A stretch of 47,271 nucleotides of DNA, taken from NCBI GenBank assembly GCA_947487385.1, contig CANKWU010000015.1:1-47271 (forward strand), written 5' to 3'. A program made the translations under genes and the position numbers. Each line of letters begins with the position of its first letter. Position 1 is the stretch's first letter. Below are positions 14,591 to 23,271 of the stretch, piece by piece. The notes under the pieces were generated by a model. It was not told the DNA's origin and did not search any database. It saw only the letters and a list, made by a program, of their open reading frames with translations. This stretch comes from Spartobacteria bacterium (GTDB lineage: Bacteria; Verrucomicrobiota; Verrucomicrobiia; Chthoniobacterales; UBA6821).

Positions 14591-17482
14591 TTATTGGCAG
14601 GCCTCGCACTCTCCGCCGTTGCGCATCGCCTCGATGTTGCACGCTGCGGCTTCCTCGGGGGTGAACTCCTTCTCCTTCGTCTTCGACGGAGGTTGGTTGA
14701 CCCAGTTAGGACGGACCTGACTGGTGCTCTGTTCGACCGTGGAAGCAGCCGTTGCACGGAGGTAATAGGTGGTCTTAAGCCCGGTCTCCCAAGCATGGAG
14801 GTACATGTCGTTGAGCCTTTTGCCACTGGGTGCGGCTATGTAGAGGTTCAGCGACTGCCCCATATCAATCCACTTCTGGCGGCGGCTGGCGCACTCGATG
14901 TACCAACCCGGCTCGACCTCGAAGGCTGTACGGTAGATCTCGCGGATCGTCTCGGGGATACGGTCGATGCCAAGGATGGATCCATCCTTGTATTTGAGTT
15001 CCTCGAGCATCTTGCGATCCCAGATGCCTAGCGTCTTGAGATCCTCGACGAGGTAGCTGTTAATGACGGTGAAGTCACCGCTCAGATTCCCCTTGGCAAA
15101 GAGGTTCTTGAAGGTCGGTTCGATCGACTGAGCGACACCGGTGATGTTCGAGATCGTGGCGGTCGGAGCAATAGCCATGGTGTTGCTGTTGCGCATGCCA
15201 TGCTTCCGAACGGCGCTGCGGATCACGCTCCAATCAAGAGTGGAGGACCGATCCATGCTGATGGGCATCCCCCTCTCCTGCTCGAGGAGATCAATCGTGT
15301 CGATCGGCAGCAAGCCACGGTCCCACTTTGATCCCTTGTAACTCTCGTAGGCCCCTCGCTCTGCGGCAAGCTCCGTGGAGGCCAGGATGGCAAAGTAGGA
15401 GATCGCCTCCATGCTGGTGTCGGCAAAGGTGACCGCCTCGTTGCTGGCATAGCTGATCTTCAGCTTGTAGAGGGCATCTTGGAACCCCATGAGTCCGAGA
15501 CCGACGGGGCGGTGACGGAGGTTGGCATTCTTGGCCTCGGGGGTCGGGTAGTAGTTGATGTCGATGACGTTATCGAGCATCCGCATGGCCGTGCGGATGG
15601 TCTTCTCCAGAAGGGCAAGATCAAGGCCTTTCTCGGTAACATGAAGAGGCAACCCGATGGAACCGAGGTTGCAAACAGCAGTCTCCTCGGCAGAGGTGTT
15701 CAGCAGGATCTCGGTGCAGAGGTTGGAACTGTGAACGACCCCCTGGTGATCCTGCGGGGAGCGGATATTGGAGGGATCCTTGAAAGTAATCCAAGGATGA
15801 CCTGTCTCGAAGACCATCGAGAGGATCTTACGCCAGATGGAGGAGGCCTCGATCCGCTTGAAGAGCGGGATCTCGCCACGGTCGGCCATGGCCTCGTACT
15901 CGCAGTAGCGCTCCTCGAAGGCTCGGCCATAGAGGTCGTGCAGGTCGGAAACATCACTCGGGCTGAAAAGGGTCCACTGGCCGTTCTCCTTGACCCTCTT
16001 CATGAAGAGATCAGGGATCCAGTTGGCGGTGTTCATGTCGTGGGTGCGGCGGCGCTCGTCACCCACGTTCTTGCGAAGTTCGAGGAAGTCCTCGATGTCG
16101 AGATGCCAGGTCTCAAGATAGGCGCACATCGCTCCCTTGCGCTTGCCACCTTGGTTCACGGCGACAGCTGTGTCGTTGGCGACCTTGAGGAAGGGAATGA
16201 CCCCCTGGCTCTCACCGTTGGTCCCCTTGATGAGGGAGCCAGTGGCACGGACGTTGGTCCAGTCGTTCCCGAGTCCACCAGCCCACTTGGAGAGCTTTGC
16301 ATCGTCGCTGACACACTTGAAGATGTGATCGAGGTCATCCATCACCGTTGTCAGATAGCAGGAACTGAGTTGAGGGTGCAGGGTGCCGCTGTTGAAGAGG
16401 GTCGGCGTGGAGGAGGTGAAGAGGAAGCTGGAGAGGAGCTCGTAGAACTCAATGGCCCGCTCGTTCTTCTGTGCTCCCTCATTCATGGCAAGACCGAGGC
16501 AGACGCGCATCCAAAAGAACTGGGGCGCCTCGAGGCGACGGCCACCGATGTGAATCAGGTAACGATCGTAAATGGTCTGGAGTCCCATGTAATTAAAGAG
16601 GAGATCGCGGTCGGGCTTGAGCGCCGCTGCGATCTTCTCAAGATCATAATCCAGAAGCTCCGGAGCGAGACGTCCGGCAGCGATCCCCTCCTCAAGGTAG
16701 GCTTGGAAGCGGGTGGTATGCGCAACCGTGGTGTCGTGGTAATGCTCGTAGCCGGGAAGGGTCTCGCCGTAGATCACATCCAGAAGGAGACGGGCAGTCA
16801 CGTAGCCGTAAGCCGGGTCTTGTTCAATGCGGGACTTGGATGCGAAGATCATCGCCTTCTCGATCTCGTCGATGCGGACCCCGTCGTAGAGGCTCCTCAT
16901 CGTCTCGTCGGCCATTTCGCGGGCCTCGCAGCGATCCTCGAACCCGCGGCAGGCACGGATCAGGGTGCGACGAATACGCTGCGGCTCCAGAACTTCCTTG
17001 CTGCCGTCGCGAAGGGTAACATGAAGCTGTGCCTGGGCGTTACCCGAGACATCGCGGTCGCCTCGTAGGGCGCGGGCTTTACGGCGATCCTCACGGTAGA
17101 TGATATATCGGCGGGCTACCTGGACGTACCCCTGGACCATGAGTGCCTCTTCGACGGCATCCTGGACACGTTCGATCTGGAGTTCCTCACCGCGGGCGGC
17201 CCTGCTGAGGAGACGCTGCACGACGGCGGACGTCACTGAAAGAGCAGCGGCCTGATCCTCTGCGGAAAGGGAATAATCACTGGGAATATCGCGGTCAGCT
17301 TTGAAGGCGCTCTCGACGGCGAGACGAATGCGCTCTTCGTTGAATTCTTCGCTACGACCATCTCGCTTGCGGACGGTGAATTCACGACCCTGAAGGGGGT
17401 CTACTCCGCTCAGGGAGAGTTGGCCGGAGAGTGGTTCCATGGATTTAGGGAGAGGCTTTGGGGATTTGGGGAAAAGGTCCAT
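14591..17482 (-). CDS. nrdA: Ribonucleotide reductase large subunit with two ATP-cones
   Basis: 963 residues, longer than the ~760 of Escherichia coli NrdA because of N-terminal allosteric domains. ATP-cone 1 begins at about residue 35 ([18 protein letters not shown]) and ATP-cone 2 near 155 ([20 protein letters not shown]). The catalytic barrel shows [38 protein letters not shown] and [10 protein letters not shown]. The C-terminal GGECEACQ is the redox-active cysteine pair. It reduces ribonucleoside diphosphates with the class Ic NrdB encoded downstream. The first ATG lies only 4 bases from a NrdR box, so the ATG at 17440 (MEPLSGQLS) is a realistic alternative start. A 529-residue open frame on the other strand is a shadow. 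Confidence 0.92.
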   Translation of the reverse strand: MDLFPKSPKPLPKSMEPLSGQLSLSGVDPLQGREFTVRKRDGRSEEFNEERIRLAVESAFKADRDIPSDYSLSAEDQAAALSVTSAVVQRLLSRAARGEELQIERVQDAVEEALMVQGYVQVARRYIIYREDRRKARALRGDRDVSGNAQAQLHVTLRDGSKEVLEPQRIRRTLIRACRGFEDRCEAREMADETMRSLYDGVRIDEIEKAMIFASKSRIEQDPAYGYVTARLLLDVIYGETLPGYEHYHDTTVAHTTRFQAYLEEGIAAGRLAPELLDYDLEKIAAALKPDRDLLFNYMGLQTIYDRYLIHIGGRRLEAPQFFWMRVCLGLAMNEGAQKNERAIEFYELLSSFLFTSSTPTLFNSGTLHPQLSSCYLTTVMDDLDHIFKCVSDDAKLSKWAGGLGNDWTNVRATGSLIKGTNGESQGVIPFLKVANDTAVAVNQGGKRKGAMCAYLETWHLDIEDFLELRKNVGDERRRTHDMNTANWIPDLFMKRVKENGQWTLFSPSDVSDLHDLYGRAFEERYCEYEAMADRGEIPLFKRIEASSIWRKILSMVFETGHPWITFKDPSNIRSPQDHQGVVHSSNLCTEILLNTSAEETAVCNLGSIGLPLHVTEKGLDLALLEKTIRTAMRMLDNVIDINYYPTPEAKNANLRHRPVGLGLMGFQDALYKLKISYASNEAVTFADTSMEAISYFAILASTELAAERGAYESYKGSKWDRGLLPIDTIDLLEQERGMPISMDRSSTLDWSVIRSAVRKHGMRNSNTMAIAPTATISNITGVAQSIEPTFKNLFAKGNLSGDFTVINSYLVEDLKTLGIWDRKMLEELKYKDGSILGIDRIPETIREIYRTAFEVEPGWYIECASRRQKWIDMGQSLNLYIAAPSGKRLNDMYLHAWETGLKTTYYLRATAASTVEQSTSQVRPNWVNQPPSKTKEKEFTPEEAAACNIEAMRNGGECEACQ

Positions 17483-17485
17483 AAA

Positions 17486-17501
17486 ACACTATATGTTGTA
17501 T
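17486..17501. promoter_or_regulatory. NrdR box upstream of nrdA
   Basis: ACACTATATGTTGTAT matches the NrdR consensus acaCwAtATaTwGtgt at 14 of 16 positions. NrdR is the ATP/dATP-sensing repressor of reductase genes. The expected second box about 31 bases away is not convincing; only ACAAGTTGT at 17520-17528 lies near that spacing. On the minus strand the box contains TATAGT, which could be a -10 element occluded by NrdR. Confidence 0.65.
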
Positions 17502-17687
17502 CTTGAGAACCAAGTTGCCACAAGTTGTAGGTCAGACAGTGGCATCGGGTCAACGAGATTTGTTACAATTTCTTCTTTTTTCTTTTTTCTCTTTTGAGCG
17601 GGTAAAAAAACGGGGATTGGAAAGTAATTTTCCTAATCTTGAATCGCTTCAGCAAGCACAAGCAACCGTTGTGAATAACTATACCTT

Positions 17688-17713
17688 GAAAAAAGATTGC
17701 CCTCTTCGGGGCA
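17688..17713 (-). terminator. Intrinsic terminator of folC
   Basis: On the minus strand TGCCC-CGAAGA-GGGCA is followed by ATCTTTTTTC, 18 bases past the folC stop. A short stem with a good T run. The remaining stretch up to nrdA (17502-17687) shows only pyrimidine runs. Confidence 0.75.
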
Positions 17714-17730
17714 TTTAAGGGGGGCCTCCC

Positions 17731-18987
17731 CTATTGGCTGCGCGGCATGACCACCCCGCCGGAAAGCATGGAAAGGGCCTCTCCGACTAGAAAGAGCGAT
17801 CCGGTGAGTAGAGCAGGGGCTTCCGAGTCAGAACCTTGCCGCCGGAGGCCCTCCAAGGCCTCCCGAAGCGACCCACAGATCGTGGGGATAGGTTGTGAAT
17901 AATTGGTGAAGGCCTCTCCTGAAGCTATTTTCCTAGGATCAGCCGATCGCTGAGAAGCCACCGGCACGAGAAAAATTTCCGAAGCCAGAGGCATCAACTC
18001 GAGAAGCATTGCTGAGGGATCTTTGTCCGCAAGGGCTCCGAAAATCAGCCTGCAGGGTTGCTCTCCATACTCCTCTCTCCAGGTGATCGCGAGTTGACGG
18101 GCCGCATGGAGATTATGAGCTCCATCCAAGATCAGCTCACCTCCACCGGTGAGCAGACGCTGGAAACGACCAGGCCAGAAAACCTCACGGAGTCCCCTCG
18201 CAATGACCTCGGGAGCAGGGTCAAATCCGGCCGCACGGATCAAGCCGAGAGCTACCGAGGCATTCCAGCGCTGATGTGATCCCGCCAGACCGAGAGAAAG
18301 GTCCGGGGGAAGAGGCACAGTCACCCAGTCGCAGGGAGCCCCGATTGCGAGCACCGCCTCGGCGAGAACCTCCGAGACCTCAGGTTCCTGAGGAGCGATG
18401 ACGACAGGGACCCCCTCTCGGAGGATGCCCGCCTTCTCCCGAGCAATCTCACCCAATGTGTTGCCAAGCCATTCCGAGTGATCAAGGGCGATCGGCGTGA
18501 TTGCACAGGCAATCTTGGGTGCCGTGTTGGTGGCATCCAGTCGACCACCCAGACCGGTTTCCAAAACCACAACCTCACAGCCCCCCCGGTCAAAAAGATC
18601 GAAAGCCAAAGCCGTCACCAACTCGAAAAACGTGGGTTGCTCCTCATCCCCCCACGACTCCGTGACCTTCCTCACCCGTGCGATCGCTTCATCGATCTTG
18701 GTGTCAGCAATCTTCTCCCCCCCGATCCGGAAGCGCTCGGAGAACTCCACCAGATGGGGTGACGTGTAGAGTCCGGTTCGGATCCCCATGCTGCGGAGTA
18801 CCGATTCGGCAACGGCACAGATGGAGCCCTTCCCGTTCGTTCCAGCCACATGCAGGCAGTGGAGATTCCGCTCGGGATTTCCTAAGGCGAGCAGAAGACG
18901 CTCCATCCGCTCGAGTCCAGGATGGACACCCCGGGACTGCGTGCCCATCAGCCAATCGAGTTGACTCTCCTCAAATGCGGAATCCAT
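17731..18987 (-). CDS. folC: Folylpolyglutamate synthase / dihydrofolate synthase
   Basis: 418 residues, the family's usual length. The P-loop HVAGTNGKGS is at residues 46-55. GLYTSPHLVEFSERFRI is the folate/omega-loop segment, VVLETGLGGRLDATN the Mur-ligase-type motif, and HSEWLGNTLGEIAREKAGI the Mg/ATP region. LILDGAHN marks the C-terminal domain. The enzyme adds glutamate to dihydropteroate and/or to reduced folates in the cytoplasm. It is downstream of accD on the same strand, a pairing common in many bacteria (accD-folC), with a 157-base gap that contains a long inverted repeat. It ends at a clear intrinsic terminator. Confidence 0.92.
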   Translation of the reverse strand: MDSAFEESQLDWLMGTQSRGVHPGLERMERLLLALGNPERNLHCLHVAGTNGKGSICAVAESVLRSMGIRTGLYTSPHLVEFSERFRIGGEKIADTKIDEAIARVRKVTESWGDEEQPTFFELVTALAFDLFDRGGCEVVVLETGLGGRLDATNTAPKIACAITPIALDHSEWLGNTLGEIAREKAGILREGVPVVIAPQEPEVSEVLAEAVLAIGAPCDWVTVPLPPDLSLGLAGSHQRWNASVALGLIRAAGFDPAPEVIARGLREVFWPGRFQRLLTGGGELILDGAHNLHAARQLAITWREEYGEQPCRLIFGALADKDPSAMLLELMPLASEIFLVPVASQRSADPRKIASGEAFTNYSQPIPTICGSLREALEGLRRQGSDSEAPALLTGSLFLVGEALSMLSGGVVMPRSQ

Positions 18988-19005
18988 TTTGAAACTTTCT
19001 TTGGA

Positions 19006-19093
19006 TTCCTGAGTTCCTGAGTTCCAAATTAATTTCTGATCGGCCCGAGTAGATTACAGGCTGCATGGAATATGGAACTCAGGAACTCAGGAA
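19006..19093 (-). repeat. Perfect 21-bp inverted repeat between accD and folC
   Basis: The left arm 19006-19026 and right arm 19073-19093 are exact reverse complements separated by 46 bases. Each arm is itself a tandem of an 8-mer (GGAACTCA twice on the right arm). In the accD-folC transcript it would form a long stable stem just upstream of the folC start at 18987. It could be an mRNA processing or attenuation structure, or a small mobile repeat. Confidence 0.7.
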
Positions 19094-19148
19094 AAGAAAC
19101 ACTAGGGGCCTTACCTGATTAATATTGGGACTGAATTAGCTCTCCCTT

Positions 19149-19991
19149 TTACTTACCCATCAGGTTCCCGATGATCGTGATGATCGTCTCCCGCATCCGG
19201 AAACGAGGCACGATCTCGTCGATCAGGCCATGCTCGAGCAGGAATTCGGCAGTCTGAAATCCCTCGGGCAATTCCTGATGCGTCGTCTCACGGATCACCC
19301 GCGGACCGGCAAAGCCGATCATGGCCCTCGGTTCCGCAAGTGCGATGTCGCCCAGTGTGGCAAAGCTGGCCATGACGCCGGCCGTTGTCGGATTCGTCAG
19401 GACGGCGATGTAGGGGAGGCCTGCCTGACTGTGACGGGCCAGGGCGCCGCTGGTCTTGGCCATCTGCATGAGGGAAAGCATCCCCTCGTACATACGGGCA
19501 CCCCCCGATGCACAGACGATGATCACGGGTCGTTTGGCTTTGGTTGAGGCCTCGATGATCCGGGTAATCTTCTCCCCGACCACCGAGCCCATGGTGGCTG
19601 CAAGGAAGGAGAAATCCATGATGGCCAATCCGACAGGATGGCCTCCCATGGCCCCCGAACCGGTGACCACTGCATCGATCAGTCCGGTCTTCTCCCGGTA
19701 AGTCTTAAGCCGATCCTCATAGGTGGCAACTCCCTTGAATCCGAGAGGATCTACCGATGTCATTGCAGCATCCGTCTCCTCAAAAGTCCCTTCATCCACC
19801 AGCATGGAAATCCTCTCATGGGCCCCCATGGTGAAGTGATAACCGCATTTGGGACAGACACGCAGATTTTCCTCAACCGCGAGATGATGGACCATCTCGG
19901 AACATCCGGGGCATTTGGTCCAGAGGCCTTCGGGCATTTCCCTCCGATTTTTTCCCGAAAATTTAAGGGTCGGCTTTTTGAAGATGGTCAT
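19149..19991 (-). CDS. accD: Acetyl-CoA carboxylase carboxyltransferase beta subunit
   Basis: 280 residues from the ATG at 19991 (MTIFKKPTLKFSGKNRREMP). A longer frame reaches 20099, but the family starts close to this Met. The zinc ribbon is complete: CPGC at 27-30 and CPKC at 46-49. The crotonase-type core includes MGGHPVGLAIMDFSFLAATMG, IIVCASGGARMYEGMLSLMQ and PTTAGVMASFATLGD. With AccA it transfers carboxyl from biotin to acetyl-CoA, the first step of fatty acid synthesis. AccA is not in the window. It is upstream of folC on the same strand. Confidence 0.93.
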   Translation of the reverse strand: MTIFKKPTLKFSGKNRREMPEGLWTKCPGCSEMVHHLAVEENLRVCPKCGYHFTMGAHERISMLVDEGTFEETDAAMTSVDPLGFKGVATYEDRLKTYREKTGLIDAVVTGSGAMGGHPVGLAIMDFSFLAATMGSVVGEKITRIIEASTKAKRPVIIVCASGGARMYEGMLSLMQMAKTSGALARHSQAGLPYIAVLTNPTTAGVMASFATLGDIALAEPRAMIGFAGPRVIRETTHQELPEGFQTAEFLLEHGLIDEIVPRFRMRETIITIIGNLMGK

Positions 19992-20116
19992 GAATGGTGA
20001 TTCTGCAACAAATCGGCGGGAAATGGAAAGCCCTCGCTCACAAAGAACATGAGGGTGAAAGTATCTTTGCGGAATTCGAGGGCTTTCTGACCTTCCCACG
20101 TTTCCACCTTCAACTT

Positions 20117-20854
20117 CTATCCCCTCGCCACCACCACGGCGCTGACTTCCGTGGCTCCAGCCTCCATCAGGACAGCGGCACAGGCATCCAAGGTGGCACC
20201 AGTCGTCGTGACATCGTCAACCAGGAGAAGAGAGCCCCCTTCCAGTGGAGGTTTTCTTACTTCGAATGCTCCCTCAAGATTCTGCATTCTTTCCATACGA
20301 TCGAGCCCGGCCTGGGGGGCAGTGGCACGGGTGCGGCGGAGGAGGTTTTTTACACAACATCCGAGTTGCTTCCCAAGCATTAAAGCCAGAAGAGCCGACT
20401 GATTGAACTCGCGTTCGCGCTCCCGCAAGAGATGCAATGGAACCGAGACGATGGCGTCGAATCGTTTGTCGACAAGTCTGGGGTCGTTCATCGCCCCACT
20501 CAAAAGTTGACCCAGCACAGGGGCAAGCGTCCTGTCCCGCCCATACTTGAAACGTTTTATGAGCTCTACCGTCACCCCTTCATAGCGGCAGGCTGCAACG
20601 ATTGAGGAGAGGTGCCATCTGCGGCCGTGGCAGTTGGGACAGGTCAGCATCCCGAGCATCGGGTGGGAACACATCGGGCAAAGATGTTCCGGAGGAGGTT
20701 GAATTCCGCTCCTGCATCCTGCGCAGAGCCAGTCGTCTCGGGTTCCCCTCTCTTCAATGCTGCACCCGCAGGATGAGCAATGGGCGGGATAGAGGAGGCT
20801 CAGCAGGGGACTCAATAGCGAAGATCCAGCCTGGCGGAACCATGCCTCATCCAC
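20117..20854 (-). CDS. comF: ComF family phosphoribosyltransferase-like protein
   Basis: About 245 residues if translation begins at the GTG at 20854 (VDEAWFRQAG); an open frame continues to 20986 within the upstream gene, so the start is not certain. The N-terminal zinc-binding region has CSSCGCS, CAGC, CPMCSHP and CPNCHGR. The PRTase part has FDAIVSVPLH, FNQSALLA and LLLVDDVTTTGATLDACA (the PRPP loop). ComF proteins are needed for DNA uptake in competent bacteria, probably acting on single-stranded DNA with helicase partners. It overlaps the CPBP protease gene by 8 bases, suggesting coupling. Confidence 0.82.
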   Translation of the reverse strand: MDEAWFRQAGSSLLSPLLSLLYPAHCSSCGCSIEERGTRDDWLCAGCRSGIQPPPEHLCPMCSHPMLGMLTCPNCHGRRWHLSSIVAACRYEGVTVELIKRFKYGRDRTLAPVLGQLLSGAMNDPRLVDKRFDAIVSVPLHLLREREREFNQSALLALMLGKQLGCCVKNLLRRTRATAPQAGLDRMERMQNLEGAFEVRKPPLEGGSLLLVDDVTTTGATLDACAAVLMEAGATEVSAVVVARG

Positions 20855-21794
20855 GGTTATAAGGATAGAGTGGTGATTGGGGACGGTAACGGAGCAGGAT
20901 CCCTGCCAGAAAGCCTCCAAGGAGCAGCGCGCCAAGCGGGAGAAGCCCCACGGGCACCATGCCGTGGCACTGTGAAGGACCAACAAGCGGAAGAAGACCT
21001 TCCGGCGGCTGCACCCGGAAGCCGGCCACTAAATTAAATGCCTGTTGCCCGAGGATCCAACTTGCATGGAGACCGATCGCCGCCCAAAGGGAACCAGTTC
21101 GCACCGTCATCCAGGCCAAGATGATCCCCGCCACAAAGAGGGTCGCAAATGCCCATCCCAGAACAGGCATCGGGGGAAGGGAACTTCCGAGAGAACCGAG
21201 AACCGAAAGTCCCGACCACCAGGCAGGAGAAGCATCTCTCAATGCCGCGGGAAGATTCAAAAAATGAACCCCAGAAAAGATCACGGCAGAGAAAAGAATG
21301 GCAACAGGAGGAACCATGAACTGACGAAAAAATCCCAGCAGGACTCCTCTAAAAATAAACTCCTCGACCATAGCGACAACGGCGGCCGTTAACAGAATCC
21401 GAGGAAGAGCCGCAAGCAAAGCCCCATTCCAAAGGGGATGAAGCGCATAGGCTCCCGAGTAAAGAGCCGACGTCTCCAGAAGGAGGATGCAGAAGACTCC
21501 GGCAAACAGACCCACAAGCAGATCCCCGAGAGGACGGCTGCCTCCATGCAGACCGAGCTCTGCGAGGGATCGGATACGTAGTGACCGAAGTAGAGGCCAG
21601 AGCAGAATGATGGCGGCGACCTGCAAACTGCGCGAGAGATAGCGGTGGAAGGGCATCCCCTGAATATTCCCGATCAGGCCTCCGAGAAGATAAGGCGGGA
21701 GCATCTGGATCAGATGCCAAGCGAGGGGCGCCGCAAGAGCCCCGCCGATCAGGACGAGCAGAAGGTAGAGAAAGATCTTCCCGAGAGAGCGCAC
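20847..21794 (-). CDS. CPBP family intramembrane metalloprotease
   Basis: 315 residues with about eight hydrophobic helices. The CPBP/Abi motifs are present: motif 1 VEEFIFRGVLLGFF (E144, E145, R149) and motif 2 FSGVHFLN (H177). A third helix (IILAWMTVRTGSLWAAIGLH) carries the late conserved His. Family members cleave prenylated or other membrane proteins; bacterial substrates are mostly unknown, with roles in bacteriocin immunity proposed. It begins 25 bases from a divergent small gene at 21820 and precedes comF on the same strand. All predicted catalytic residues are retained. Confidence 0.8.
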   Translation of the reverse strand: MRSLGKIFLYLLLVLIGGALAAPLAWHLIQMLPPYLLGGLIGNIQGMPFHRYLSRSLQVAAIILLWPLLRSLRIRSLAELGLHGGSRPLGDLLVGLFAGVFCILLLETSALYSGAYALHPLWNGALLAALPRILLTAAVVAMVEEFIFRGVLLGFFRQFMVPPVAILFSAVIFSGVHFLNLPAALRDASPAWWSGLSVLGSLGSSLPPMPVLGWAFATLFVAGIILAWMTVRTGSLWAAIGLHASWILGQQAFNLVAGFRVQPPEGLLPLVGPSQCHGMVPVGLLPLGALLLGGFLAGILLRYRPQSPLYPYNRG

Positions 21795-21819
21795 ACAGAG
21801 GAAGCTATCACTTCAAACG

Positions 21820-22092
21820 ATGAGAGGAAACCATGAATGGAAGGTCCGTGATGAGGATGGAGTGAAACGGGAACTCCGTGTCATCAAGGAAGCCAGTCTT
21901 TTCCGCTTCCAAACGAAGCGGGCTGACTCCGAAGTCTGGACATACTACGACAATAAGAAGACCAAGCCCACGCCGGCTGATGTCGAGTCGCTGATCGAGG
22001 TCCTCGAGCGCAAATACCAGCGGAAACGCGCACCCTACAGCGATCTCATCCTAGCCAGAAAAATGCTGGCCGATGTCCTGAGTCCGAAGTGA
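21820..22092 (+). CDS. Conserved-looking small hypothetical protein
   Basis: 90 residues, not recognised. The N-terminus is charged (MRGNHEWKVRDEDGVKRELRV) and the body predicts one or two beta strands (SLFRFQTKRADSEVWTYYD) followed by two helices (ADVESLIEVLERKYQRKRA, SDLILARKMLADVL). It has neither signal peptide nor membrane segment. Composition and codon use match neighbouring genes, supporting a real gene. It is transcribed divergently from the CPBP gene with only 25 bases between starts. Confidence 0.65.
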   Translation: MRGNHEWKVRDEDGVKRELRVIKEASLFRFQTKRADSEVWTYYDNKKTKPTPADVESLIEVLERKYQRKRAPYSDLILARKMLADVLSPK

Positions 22093-22239
22093 GGGGGACG
22101 CCTCGGAGGGGCGGGAGATGGGAAGTAGGAGATGGGATATGGGAGATAGCGATAAAACTTAGCACTTGCCGTAACGTACGCGAAGCACCGGCCGGGCAAA
22201 TAAACCTGAAGACCGACTCGAAAGTCGAGATGTCCCCAA

Positions 22240-22264
22240 CTCCTATCTCCTATCTCCTATCTCC
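22240..22264 (+). repeat. Short CTCCTAT heptamer array
   Basis: Three and a half copies of CTCCTAT. The inverse heptamer text (GGAGATGGGATATGGGAGATA) occurs 100 bases earlier, near 22128-22150. It is related to the larger arrays at 30190-30266 and 47107-47162. It lies in the 222-base gap after the small gene at 21820. Confidence 0.7.
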
Positions 22265-22281
22265 TGCGCCCCTCCCGGGGC

Positions 22282-22304
22282 AAAAAACCGTCGTCAGAAC
22301 GGTT
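22282..22304 (-). terminator. Intrinsic terminator of the nusG operon
   Basis: On the minus strand AACCGT-(7)-ACGGTT is followed by TTTT, 11 bases past the nusG stop. This is a convincing Rho-independent end for tuf-tRNA-secE-nusG. Confidence 0.75.
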
Positions 22305-22314
22305 AGGATTTTAT

Positions 22315-22878
22315 TTAGGCTTTCTCGACTTGCCAATATTCCAACTCCACCGGTGTGTCGCGACCGAAGATGCTCACCGATACGCGGAGCTTGCCGCGTT
22401 CGGGGTCGACTTCCTCGACAATACCCTGCTGGTTCTGGAAGGGGCCATCGGAGACCTTGACCTTGTCGCCTACTTCGTAGATGACCTTGGCGGTGACGGT
22501 GTCCTCGCGTTCCTTCATTTGCGAAAGCATGCCCTCGACCTCTTTCTTGCGCATCGGAATGGGCTTGTCTTTGGTGCCGGCGAATCCGATGACGCCTGTG
22601 GTGTCCTTAATGAAGTACCAGGCCTTGTCGATGAGTTCGTTCTCCTCATCAAGGAGATGAATGTTAACGATGAGGTATCCAGGGAAGAACTTGCGTGTGG
22701 TCTCGGTCTTCTTGCCGCGCTTGATCTCTTGAACCCGCTCGGTTGGGATGAGCACCTCGAAGACATGGTCGCCAAGCTCCTCGGTGGCGATCCTCTTGAC
22801 GATGTTATCGCGGATTTTCTTTTCCTGTCCGGAAAGGACATGAACGACGAACCACTGGTCTTTTGGGGCTAATGCCAT
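22315..22878 (-). CDS. nusG: Transcription antitermination/elongation factor NusG
   Basis: 187 residues. The NGN domain begins KDQWFVVHVLSGQEKKIRDN and includes FFPGYLIVNIHL and GVIGFAG. The C-terminal KOW domain is VGDKVKVSDGPFQNQQGIVE. NusG binds the RNA polymerase clamp to raise processivity and links to ribosomes or Rho. An acidic/basic linker (KKEVEGMLSQMKERED) separates the domains. It is downstream of secE with a 36-base gap, the canonical bacterial order, and ends in an intrinsic terminator. Confidence 0.96.
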   Translation of the reverse strand: MALAPKDQWFVVHVLSGQEKKIRDNIVKRIATEELGDHVFEVLIPTERVQEIKRGKKTETTRKFFPGYLIVNIHLLDEENELIDKAWYFIKDTTGVIGFAGTKDKPIPMRKKEVEGMLSQMKEREDTVTAKVIYEVGDKVKVSDGPFQNQQGIVEEVDPERGKLRVSVSIFGRDTPVELEYWQVEKA

Positions 22879-22914
22879 GATCGGATAATTGGGTGAAAAC
22901 CGGAAATCTAGCGG

Positions 22915-23130
22915 TTAAGGTTTGGTAAGGAATCCGACCACATTGATGGTGATGAAGTCGAAGAAGGAGATGTAACCGCCGACCAACAGCATGGCGATGA
23001 TGACGACAAGTGTGGAATCCCAGAGTTCCTTGTACTTGCGGAATCCACGTTCGCTGTCATCCCAAGGCCACTGGGCCTTCTTCAATTCCGTACGGACCTC
23101 ACCGAAGTAGGAGAAGAATTTATTTGCCAT
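22915..23130 (-). CDS. secE: Preprotein translocase subunit SecE
   Basis: 71 residues, single-span form. The amphipathic segment FFSYFGEVRTELKKAQWPWD is the conserved cytoplasmic clamp helix; STLVVIIAMLLVGGYISFFD is the transmembrane helix. It stabilises SecY in the SecYEG channel. It lies between tRNA-Trp and nusG on the minus strand, the universal arrangement. The Trp-Pro (WPWD) is the usual spot of the WP motif. Confidence 0.94.
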   Translation of the reverse strand: MANKFFSYFGEVRTELKKAQWPWDDSERGFRKYKELWDSTLVVIIAMLLVGGYISFFDFITINVVGFLTKP

Positions 23131-23182
23131 ACAAGGGAGTGAGGAAGTGCGGAAGCTATTGAAAAGAGCGAAGGATGCAGAG

Positions 23183-23255
23183 CAGGCCAGGAGGGACTCG
23201 AACCCCCAACAAACGGTTTTGGAGACCGCTACTCTACCAATTGAGCTACTGGCCT
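23183..23255 (-). tRNA. tRNA-Trp (CCA)
   Basis: 73 nt without encoded CCA. Acceptor AGGCCAG pairs with CTGGCCT, D-stem GCTC/GAGT is followed by anticodon stem GCGGT/ACCGT with loop CTCCAAA (anticodon CCA), and the T-arm contains GGTTCGAGTCC. It sits between tuf and secE. Confidence 0.96.
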
Positions 23256-23271
23256 AGGCTCTTGCGATGTG

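Noticed and set aside
15479-17068. 529-residue open frame on the plus strand inside nrdA
   Set aside because: Antisense to a strongly conserved reductase gene; the product has no recognisable domain and mirrors high-GC codon bias.
17517-17532. Second NrdR box
   Set aside because: Spacing is about right but only around 6 of 16 consensus positions match.
17503-17718. 71-codon plus-strand frame between nrdA and folC
   Set aside because: It covers the NrdR-adjacent promoter region and the folC terminator; pyrimidine-rich low-complexity start, no domain.
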